This document shows positions 55,728-64,000 of a stretch of DNA of 64,000 bases, piece by piece (within the stretch, counting starts at the first letter, position 1; each line of letters begins with the position of its first letter). Position numbers and translations under genes: made by a program. This stretch comes from Amaurobius ferox. Taxonomy: Eukaryota; Arthropoda; Arachnida; Araneae; Amaurobiidae. The stretch is from assembly GCA_951213105.1 (NCBI GenBank), contig OX578150.1, positions 23,750,022-23,814,021 on the forward strand, in the 5' to 3' direction. Below the pieces are notes generated by a model. It worked only from the letters and a program-made list of their open reading frames with translations. It ran no database searches and had not been told where the DNA came from.

Positions 55728-56453
55728 TAAAATCCAAAATAAGGTTACAGAGTTACATATATAGTAGTGTACCACGAAGGGCACGGCAGCAAGACGGACA
55801 GTCAAACACACAAGCACACAGCAAACAACGAAGAGGTTACAGGACGTGTCACACTAGACACAGACAGTAAAAAGTGCCACGAAGGGCACGGCAGCAAGAC
55901 GGACAATCAAACACACAAGCACACAGCAAACAACGAAGAGGTTACATGACGTGTCACACTAGACACAGATAGCAAAATGTGCCACGCAGGACACCGACGG
56001 TGAAATTTAATTACAATACGTGTCACACGTGACACAGATATCAAAATGTGTCACACAGGACACAGGTGGTGAAAGTACCGTAAAACCAATATATATTATA
56101 AAAGGACATACAGTATAATAGTATACACAGTATATTGGTAGTTACAATAGGCATATAAACAGTGGGCGGGCGTACCACAGAGACATAGTAGAGATGAATA
56201 GAGCACAATTAAGTTATAATATACTAATAAAAATTGCTTCCAAAGAAGGCTCATACAATGAGTAGAGGCACGAGAAGCAACAATTATTCAAAGTAAGAAA
56301 GCTGTATTCACTCCAAAAAGTATATACAAAAAGCGGCACACCCACCCAGAGTATATACAATGATATAAGGCTTACAAAAAGACACACAGGGGAACAGTGC
56401 AAAGCTCCACTGATCGAGAGAAAAAGCAAGAAGGGAGGACGCTCACGGACAAG
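55728..56453 (-). repeat. A4 3' UTR with tandem repeats
   Basis: A 105-bp unit (CCACGAAGGGCACGGCAGCA...) occurs twice from 55771 and 55876. A second degenerate repeat of about 55 bp (GTGTCACAC..GACACAGAT..AAAATGTG) covers 55940-56080. The rest is AT-rich without ORFs. Confidence 0.7.
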
Positions 56454-57480
56454 TTATGCAACATTGTTTGAAATTTCTCTTGCAACGAGAACACAATTTT
56501 TTAATTTGTTTAAAAGTATCGGGTTATTTCTAGCATTGGAGAACCAGGCTGCAGAGAGAGAGGGGGGCGGTTTAATTAAATGGTGGGAAGAGGTGTGCGG
56601 ACAGGAAAATACGTAATGGTTCGCATCACCAAAAGTGCCACAAGTACAGCTAGAAGTTCTTTTAAGTTTAAAGTGGTGGAGGTAATCTAAAAAGGGGCCG
56701 TGGCCGGTGAGAAAGTAAATTAAGTATTTATTATATATTTGAAAATTTTGATTAACTTTAGGTAGGTAAGTTAGAATCCTGGCCGGGTCATGGGTACGGG
56801 GGGAAATATAGTCGTTCAAAAGAGATTGCCAAAGGTTTAAGAGGTGTAATTTACAATGATTTATTAAAAATGAGTAAGGGAAAGGAACTATAGTAGGGGA
56901 GCCAACAGTTGTGGCAAGCTTGGCATTTTCATCTGCAACCTCATTACCCCGAATGTTAGCATGGGCCTTAACCCAGTGCAAGTTAAAAAGGGATTTAAAA
57001 GGAAAGATGAAGGCTTTGATGTCATTCAGAAATTTTGATTTGATGTTAGGGGAATTAAGTGCCAAAATGGCTGAAAGGCTGTCTGAATAAATGTTGACTT
57101 TTTTGTTGTTATTAATAGCCCAGGTAAAAGCTTCACGTAAGGCAGCCAATTCAGCCTGGAAAACCGTGTTCTCGTTGTCAAGTTTGAACAATAATGATTC
57201 AACCAAAATGTTTTCTTTAAAAATACAGATGGCGAAGCCGACTTTATTGTCGATCTTCGAACCATCTGTGTAAATATTGTAATCAGAAAATGTAGAGGGA
57301 TTAAAAGGTGGGAAGGTAATTGATCTACGATCAGGAGTGAGGCCCGAAAGGGCGCAGTTTGTATCAAAACGAGAGGGGGGGGGAAGAGGAATTAGGAAAA
57401 CAGTTGTTCCTCTGTTTCCAAAAATGATATTTGAGAAAATTTGTCCTGATTACACAGTGTAAAGGGGGAATACCAGTTAT
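56454..57480 (-). pseudogene. A4 ORF2: RNase H and C-terminal zinc module, 5'-truncated
   Basis: Starts at ITGIPPLHCVIRTNFLKYHF, the linker after the RT thumb. RNase H residues: IYTDGSKIDNKVGFAICIF in one frame, then FQAELAALREA, YSDSLSAILA and AHANIRGNEVAD in the open frame 57206-56454. C-terminal LTGHGPFLDYL, CTCGTFGDANHYVFSCPH. A frameshift lies near 57210 and the G run at 57373 breaks the upstream part. More diverged from A1-A3 than they are from each other. Confidence 0.85.
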
Positions 57481-58433
57481 AAACTGTAAGGAGTGTGTAA
57501 ACCTCCCCTGGGTCTCAATTTGCCACGACTGTGCCCAATCTGCTTGGGTTATTTGCCTCATTTTGTACTTCAGGAAGGATTTCGGAGGCTTTATTGCTTC
57601 CGTTTCTTTTGTTCTTTTCTGGTTTTCGTCATTAGCCGTGGCAACCTCCAGTTTGTCTGCGGCTTCGTTACCTGCTATTCCTACGTGAGCCTTTACCCAA
57701 CGTAGTCTGATGTTTTCATGTCCTGTTGTTAGAAGTGCTTTTCTTACGTGTAGGAGCAGCTTAGATTGGTATGTTGTGTTGTTGAGGATGGCCTGGATGC
57801 TCGATTGGCTGTCATTGTGTATTAGTGTTTTCCTTTTTATAGTTTGTGTGTATTTAATGGCTTTGTAAATGGCAAAATGTTCGGCCTGGAAGATGCCGTT
57901 AGTGTTGTGAAGTTTATTCGACCAGGTATTGTGTGTGTTTTGATCATTGTTTTTAAAGTATGAATTATGGTTTTTGTTTTACTGATTTGGGTGCACTTTA
58001 TTGCTTTGTAGATAGCGAATAATTCGGCCTGGAAGATGCTGTTGGTGTTGTGTAGCTTGTTTGACCATGTGTTATGTGTGTTAGGATTGTTAATTTCGTA
58101 GACGCAATAGGCTGATGCTACCCGTTTGTCTGATTTCGAGCCGTCAGTGAAGATGTTATAAGAGGAGGAGAAGTTTGACAGGGAGGTGAACTGATTGAAG
58201 GTTGTTGACGGGGGGAAGTACCAGATTTTGTACTTCTGTTCGTAGTCAGCGGGGTTAAGTATTACATCTTTGTGGATCATAGGGACTTTGAGTTGCATGA
58301 GTTTCTGGGTTGCTATTATCTCTTGAATTTTGATGTTTATGGGTGGGATTCCTGTTATGATATTAAGGGCTGCGTGGGATGTTTTTCTATAGGCTCTGCT
58401 GACGGCTCGGAGGTAATGGCTTTGTATTGATTG
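57481..58433 (-). pseudogene. LINE D: RNase H fragment of another LINE family
   Basis: Encodes LRAVSRAYRKTSHAALNIIT, GIPPINIKIQE, IFTDGSKSDKRVASAY, FQAELFAIYKAIKCTQ, HNDSQSSIQA, WVKAHVGIAGNEAADKL and a terminal WAQSWQIETQGRFTHSLQ. The domain contains a 142-bp-offset duplication (57858-57939 versus 58000-58081) that repeats the QAE block and disrupts the frame. Both sides are cut: the 3' cut lies in coding sequence (FTHSLQ), joined to A4, and the 5' cut is joined to M1 at GAACTCTAG. Confidence 0.75.
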
Positions 58434-58442
58434 CTAGAGTTC

Positions 58443-61202
58443 AGAAAATAAAACGAGAAGGGGGGAGATGCAAAACAATGCTAGATAGGACGACCCCGAG
58501 GGGGGCGTAAAAATGCATCCTTGGGGCGACGCCACGCAACGCCTTGGGGCGCTTGCGCGCTTTCGGGTGAGTCGGGTTATACCCCGGGACGCTATCTAAC
58601 GTGGGATTGCTTACTCCACTGAGACCTCTGAAAAAATTTTGAGCTAAATTTTGAATGTGTTCTAAAAAGGGTTGAATATTGAGGACTCTATGCAGAACTT
58701 CCAGCCGGACGTACTACGGAAACCTGATAAATGTACGAAGTGCAATATTTTGCACAACTTGAAGCTTCTTAAGGTGAATCTCAGCTGCGGTTCCCCAGAT
58801 TGGAGATCTGTACTTTATAATTGGACGTATGCAGGCTTTGTACAGCAATAACTTATTTCTCGTGGACAGGCGGCTGTTTCCATCCAAGAGGGGGCGCATA
58901 TGGGCGAGTGCAGACTTCATTTTCTGACAGATTTCAGAGATGTGAAGTTTCCACGTAAGTTTTGAATCCAAGTACACTCCTAGGTACTTGTAGCTAGATT
59001 GCCAGGGAATGGGTTCGTTGTTTAAAGTTAAATTAGCGTCGGGGGTTCGACGAGGGGGGGGGGGACTGACGGCAGCACACTTGGCGACGTTGACTTTGAT
59101 TCTCCAATTTTTTAACCATTGTGTCATGGAGACCAGGTAGTCTTGAAGAGTTTTGTGCACGACATGTGTGAGTTTATGTTGTGCAATCTGGGCTGTGTCG
59201 TCGGCGTACATGCCTAAGGTGACACCGGGGAAACGTAGAAGATCGTTAATGTATAGGTTGAACAATTTGGGGCCGACAAGAGAGCCTTGAGGGGCCGCGC
59301 TGAGTATATTCCTGGGAGAGGAGAGAGAGTTAGATACTCTTACCGCGAAGCTACGCTCCGTTAGGTAAGAGTGGAGGATCTTGATAAGGTGAGCAGGAAA
59401 GTGTAGAACAATTAGTTTAAAGAGGAGTCCGGATATCCACACTTTATCAAAGGCTTTTTGGATATCCAGGAAAATAACAGTAGTGTTGAGATGCCTCGAG
59501 CGACCATCGTGAATGAGCTCCGCAACCCTAAGCAACTGGTGTTGCGTCGAATGTTTCTTCCTGAACCCATATTGTTCAGGAATGAATAAATCATTAAGAC
59601 TGCAGAACTCATCCAGAAGCCCGACCAAGACATACTCGAAAAGTTTAGAGAGAACAGAAAGTAAGGAGATAGGACGATAGTTTGAAGGGTCAGAATGATT
59701 TAGGCCGGGTTTGGGGAGGGGGGACACAATGGCCACCTTCCAAGCCCTTGGAAAATAATTGAGATCAAGAAGAATGTTAAATATGTTTACAAGATAAGAC
59801 ACATAGGGTTTAGATAAGTTTTTTAACATATTAGTAAGGATAAGATCTCTCCCAGGCGCTTTATTACTCTTCAGTTTTTGAATGTAGGGGGTAATGTCAG
59901 AGTGTTTGACCACCCTGAGCGTGTTAGGTGATGGCGTGGAGATGAATTGTTCAACCATGGGATCCACCAATGCAACCGTCCGAGGATCAATTACATCGTG
60001 GTGAGGTTCAAACTGTCTTCTAAGACTGTCTGCAAGCAGTTCAGCCTTTTGTGTGTTGGAGATTGCCCTGCAATTGGGGGCGTTAAGGGCGGGAATGTAA
60101 GTTTTGTGCCTACGAATACGTGAGGTTGCCCTCCAAATGGTGTTGTCCTGAGTCGTTAAGGACTCAACGTAAGCGTTCCATCGTGCACTTGTAAAGGCCT
60201 TAATACGTGAGCCAACTTGCGCTCTGAGGAAGTTTAGCTCACGTTTAAGGTCGGGGTCTTGGCTGCCCCGCCACTCCTTCCGGAGCCGGTTCCTGTCTCT
60301 GATCATTTCCTGTATTCCGGGCGGCAGCTTGTAATAATCGACTTTGGCGGTCCGGGGCCTCGAGGATGCAGAGTAGGTTTCTCGGAGGATATTTCGGAGT
60401 TTCTCCACCTCCGCATCCACATGGTCCGTAGTCCAATTTGAAGCAGCGAGGAGAGGGGTTTGCAAGTAAGTTCTTGAACTTCGACCAGCTTGTTTTAAGC
60501 TTGGCCGGAGTGACAAGAGAGAAATGGTTCATTCAATGGAATACAGGATGGGGAGATGATCAGAGGGGAGTTCATCACTTACTTCCATGTGATATGTATA
60601 GGGGATGTAGCTGGTGATGGCGAAATCCAGAACATTATTAAGTGGGTGGGGTCGCCTGGGGCTATAACATCGTAGTTTCGCTCGTCAGTCCAGCGCTTTA
60701 GGCCCTGGCCGCGAGGATTCGACGATGGACACCCCCAGGCTTGGTGTTTAGCGTTGAAATCACCAGCAACTATCACATGGGGGGAAATTTTGAAGAGGGA
60801 GGAAAGGTCAACAATAGCCAGGCCAGCATTACCACATCTCGGTGGGAGGTATACAGACGCAATGGTTGTGACAGGATTATTTGGCAGGTTAATTTGCACC
60901 ACAGTGGCTTCTGCAGTCTGGAGAGGCGGGGAAGGTATCCGACTGTGCGGAAGGTTACTCTTGATGTAGATGGCAGTGCCACCGTCAGTAAGATTGCTAG
61001 TACGAGGCCTGTCATCATTGTATAAGTCGTAATTAGCAATCCTGCAGATGTTCCCTCAACTGAAGTGAGTTTCTTGAACCAAAAACAAATCTAAGTTATA
61101 TGCTGTACAAAAGTCCCTAGCCTCATGGATTTTACCTCTGAGTCCATTGGCGTTCCAGATGCCAATGGTAAGAGCCTTCAAGTTCCTTTGCTGAAAACCC
61201 AT
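58443..61202 (-). pseudogene. LINE M1 ORF2: endonuclease and reverse transcriptase (Jockey-like)
   Basis: ATG at 61202 (MGFQQRNLKALTIGIWNANG). Endonuclease: IWNANGLRGKIHE, LFLVQETHF followed by a stop, GGTAIYIK, GDFNAKHQAWGC, then a shifted SDHLPI. RT (60516-58714, 600 open residues): WNAYVESLTTQDN, APGRDLILTNM, PKPGLNHSDPSNYRPIS, EQYGFRKKHSTQHQLLR, LDIQKAFDKVW, AAPQGSLVGPKLFN, YADD (59197-59208), SSYKYLGVYLDSKLTWKLHI, CIRPIIKYRSPIWGTAAE; a stop at 58714 lies within the C-terminal region, which continues to about 58490. The family's 3' UTR is missing. An A replaces the usual G in (A)APQGS, and a 10-G run sits at 59055-59064. Confidence 0.85.
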
Positions 61203-61224
61203 AGCCAAAAACAGGGGGGGGGGG

Positions 61225-61689
61225 TTAATGTTTGCCAGTGAGGGTTCTTACACCCTCAAACAGAATTTGGATTTTATCCATCTCGGTTTGAGCAGACCGA
61301 AGATGGGGAAGGGCCGTCTTAAAGGCCAGATTTACAACGGCAGTACCATACTGCTCTCCGAATCTAAAGAGAAGATTTAGAAAGTCATCTTGGATGACGT
61401 CTGATTTGTTAATGTTTGCTCCGCTAGGGGCCGACAATTTTGGGTTGACCTCTTGGGTCTTTTCGATGTCCTTGTTACGTCCTTTCGTGATGTCAGCGAA
61501 TGAATGCCGAGGGTCGACGAACCTGTTTCCAACACTGGAACTCCCTGGTCGAGAGGGGGGGGGGCGGTACTTGGGTAACTTGGAGCAGTTACTGTATGAA
61601 GCAGGGTGTGGGCCGCCACAGTTGGGGCACTCACAAGGAGTTTCCATACTTTTCATGCACTTACTGGTCAAGTGCGCTTGCGCACACTT
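61225..61689 (-). pseudogene. M1 ORF1, C-terminal part, 5'-truncated
   Basis: From the T junction: CAQAHLTSKC and CPNCGGPHPASYSNC knuckles, PKYRPP, then the helical tail DDFLNLLFRFGEQYG and ALPHLRSAQTEMDKIQILFE, stop at 61225. ORF2 ATG follows 22 nt later across an 11-G run (61214-61224). Near-identical layout to M1'. A 9-G run (about 61555) lies in the RPPPSRPG region. The first knuckle and PRE_C2HC domain are absent. Confidence 0.8.
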
Positions 61690-62036
61690 CCACGACCTAG
61701 ACCGTGCACCTTGCCACCGAGGGCTTAAAGGCTTTTTAAGCACGGCCGGGAGAAAAGGAGACCCCAGCACAAACCAGGACAACGGGCCACCCCGCCCCAC
61801 CGGACAGAGAAAGCCGCCGACTCCACCATGCAGCAGCGCACGACCCGGGACGCCAAGGGGACAACAGGCCAACGCCCCATCGAGCGAGGCCAGACGCCAC
61901 CAGTCCCGGGGAAGAACACCGACGGAGACGACCGCAGCCCCCACCAGCAGACCAGGGACCCGCCCGCAATGGGACCAGCCAGGCAACACGCGCCACCGAC
62001 AGAACAGCGACGCCCGCCGCCCACAGAATATTTATT
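61690..62036 (-). other. 3' terminus of element T, long GC-rich tail with hairpin
   Basis: AATAAA at 62036-62031, then a 300-nt GC-rich stretch unlike the other tails, then the common hairpin: arms 61740-61747 (GGCCGTGC) and 61700-61707 (GCACGGTC), fully paired, followed by GGTCTAGG (GGTCTGGG in the others). The apparent ORF through it (61989) is chance: the region is GC-rich with no domain. Confidence 0.7.
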
Positions 62037-62817
62037 ATTTTTCCAAAAGAGAACCGGCCAAGGTTGTTACATTGGCGAACATAAAATCTCGCACCATTTG
62101 GCGAGAAAACAATACAAAAACATCCGCAACAACAGCGGGGAAACAGGATAAATTAATTTAGTAAAAATTTAGTACAAAATCCGCAGAATGCGGGAAGGGA
62201 CTCGAGGAATGAGGAGTGCCAACAACAATTGGTCATTATTTAAGCGAACACTCCCTTGCCAGGAGAATGCACAAGATGTAAATATATTTACAAGGATAAT
62301 ATATACAACTATAATTACATTTCATATCAATAATATACAACTATATACATTTATACATCTTATGCCTTATGTACATTATATATCTTATGTACACTATATA
62401 CAATAGAATCGTAATATGTGGGGATCAAATAACAATTATATACAATTTACAAATATCAATTTAATAAAACCCTTTTGCGGAATCCAAAATTCCTACAACA
62501 ATAGTGAAACAGTCATCATAAATTTACACATATATATTACAATTTAGACATATATACGGAAAAGCCTACACCACAAGCACTAATCAACTGTATTATAGTA
62601 TTTTAGTATTTTAATGGAAGCCGGCTCATAACAAGAATTTGACTAACTGGGGAGGAGTATAATGAACCATAGAAATTTAACTACGGCTTGCAAAATCTAT
62701 TTTACACTTTTAACCTATTAACTAATGTGGCGGATCGCCATCCTCACAGATCTCTTTGGAGACCTGTACACAGGCCTGAACTAATGCAGTGGACGAGGAG
62801 CTAGCCACTACCCTGTC
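62037..62817 (-). other. Presumed 3' UTR of element T
   Basis: AT-rich noncoding with TATAC/ATATACA-rich low-complexity sequence. No ORF2 sequence was found before the B2 tail at 62818, so T is truncated within its 3' UTR. Confidence 0.45.
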
Positions 62818-63053
62818 ACTTCGATGGAGGACCCTACCTCCTGACCTAGGAAGGTTTAGAGGATTTAGTGGTAGGGCTCCGACTCTACTATCTAACTTGG
62901 CCGCCGCCGAGGGGGCGGACCTAGGGAAACAGGCGCAGAACGAAGGCCCCGCCGAATCTTGATCCGCGACTCCGCGAAGAGGCACAGGAGGCGCCGCTGT
63001 CGTGGTGGATCCCCCGACCGCCAGTGATGGTTCATTAGGAACACTAGTTTATT
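62818..63053 (-). other. GC-rich 3' tail B2 of family C element C'
   Basis: Second copy of tail B, diverged from 30199-30425 but alignable throughout. The minus-strand AATAAA is at 63053-63048, 235 nt before the end GGTCCTCCATCGAAGT. B1 has AGTAAA in that position. Confidence 0.7.
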
Positions 63054-64000
63054 GTTACAGCACTTGTATGCGACATTTTAAAAAAACAATGGCTCTCTTT
63101 TCTGTTTTGACAGATTCTACTTGGGTCTGTTGACAGTTCTTACAGTGCAGTGATTACTGTTTTATTGATTGTTCGCTAACAGTTGTTCATGAGAGTTTTA
63201 TGAGTTGTTGAGGATTGTAGTTCATGCTGGGCGTTGTGAATGTTCACTGGCAGTTCGCACTGAGGTTCTTACTGCTGCGAGAACCGAATGATTTCTGAGC
63301 ATTTTGTCGGTGCAAGTCTTGTTCACTGAAAGTTCACAGTGGACTAGGTCTTGTTAATTGATGCTGTGTTGTTGGGTTTGGGCTGCCACTGAGTTTAGGT
63401 CGTGCTTGAGCATTATTGTTCGTGCTGGTATGAGAACTGGTTGATTTCTGAGCATAGTTGTTTGTTGTTCTGGGCTTGTTCACTGATAGTTCACGGTGGA
63501 CAGAGTCTTTTTGGTTGATGCATAGTTGCTGAGTTGGGCTCCCATAGAGCTTTAGGACCTGCTGGGGTTCTAGAGTCCGTGCTGGTGTGAGAACTGGCTG
63601 ATTTCTGTGCATTGTTGCTGCCGCTGTGCATTGTTGCTGCCGCTGAGCTTTTAGGTCATGCATGAGCTCTGAAGTCCGTGGCTGTGTAAGAGTTGAGTGA
63701 TTACTGAGCTTTGTTATTGGTGCATGGTTTGTTCACTGAGAGTTCTCGAGACTTGTTCACTGGAAATTCACTTTAGGACACTCTGGAGCACTAGCGTGGA
63801 GCACTAGCGTTGGTTGCGTGACACTTTGAGGTTGCGACTTGAGCACTGGTTTCTGAGCCCTTGTTTGTAACACTTTTAGGGTCTCGCTTGCTAGGCACTG
63901 GCTATTTGCCAACACTTGGAATGTTCGTGTGGCTAGATTGTGACACTATAGGGTTTGATTTCTGAGCTCTTTCTGAGCACTGATTTCTGAGCGATTTCTG
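63054..64000. repeat. Degenerate roughly 155-160-bp tandem repeats of element C'
   Basis: TGATTTCTG(A/T)GCAT and GTTCACTGAnAGTTCAC(A/G)GTGGAC recur at intervals near 150-160 bp (for example 63290, 63450, 63600 and 63321, 63479). Words such as GTTCACTG and GAGCACTGG are shared with the 30.5-31.0 kb array. It runs off the window end. Confidence 0.65.

Noticed and set aside
57837..58298. Frame with two RNase H Glu blocks as a double RNase H
   Set aside because: The second block is a 142-bp-offset DNA duplication within D, not a second domain.
61225..61989. A 254-residue minus-strand open frame joining a GC-rich N-terminus to zinc knuckles
   Set aside because: It crosses the joint between the T 3' tail and M1 ORF1; only the part below about 61690 is ORF1. 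The upstream residues are a chance frame in GC-rich noncoding sequence.
63054..64000. Direct terminal repeats (LTRs) formed by tail B plus repeats at 30.2 and 62.8 kb
   Set aside because: No integrase, protease, primer-binding site or TG...CA ends; the copies are diverged and each ends a separate element.

Overview
This is a eukaryotic, AT-rich, gene-poor window made almost entirely of non-LTR retrotransposons (LINEs) plus one decayed hAT DNA transposon. No bacterial operons or intact host genes are visible. The ORF1/ORF2 families (CCHC zinc-knuckle ORF1; endonuclease, RT and RNase H in ORF2), the DUF4371-type hAT and a 5S-like sequence suggest an arthropod. An arachnid/spider is my guess from family resemblance and is not proven here.

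Layout, left part (1-13.3 kb): a minus-strand LINE ORF1 cut by the window edge (copy A5) with its 5' leader; a 5S rRNA-like sequence (2321-2408, minus); three copies of a repeat unit 'U' carrying a C2H2 zinc-finger exon remnant, interrupted by a plus-strand LINE (F1, about 3.28-8.94 kb, ending in a CCAA-type microsatellite tail); and a decayed minus-strand hAT element (10.34-13.29 kb).

Right part (13.3-64 kb): about 15 LINE copies or fragments, all read on the minus strand and joined head to tail. From left to right: M3 (Jockey-like), M2 (Jockey-like, split by the nested 5.0-kb element M1' with a 14-bp target-site duplication), NA1 (ORF1 only), an unassigned AT-rich stretch, M5 (Jockey-like RT), an M1-type 3' UTR fragment, C (RNase H end plus 160-bp repeats), A1 (nearly intact R1-like element), A2, NA2 (ORF1 only), A3, A4, D (RNase H fragment), M1 (Jockey-like), T (3' end) and C' (3' end, 160-bp-type repeats). 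Most are 5'-truncated, and the cut 5' side is directly capped by the 3' terminus of the next element; the missing 5' part does not reappear beyond it. The only plus-strand element here is a 151-bp F1 tail (52505-52655) with its own target-site duplication.

Main observations: (1) the array geometry, with ORF1-only partners beside ORF1+ORF2 elements, resembles the HeT-A/TART/TAHRE telomere arrays of Drosophila; this is a hypothesis. A strand-biased piRNA-cluster-like or heterochromatic locus is the alternative. (2) Seven element 3' ends share a two-tier hairpin whose stem is kept by compensatory base changes, a good candidate for an RT-recognition or end-attachment RNA structure. (3) Three 5' leaders carry a second hairpin, also with compensatory changes. 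(4) The ORF1-only elements carry in-frame repeat expansions (144 bp in NA1; 129 bp and 57 bp in NA2). Element names (A1-A5, NA1, NA2, M1, M1', M2, M3, M5, C, C', D, T, F1, U, B) are local labels.
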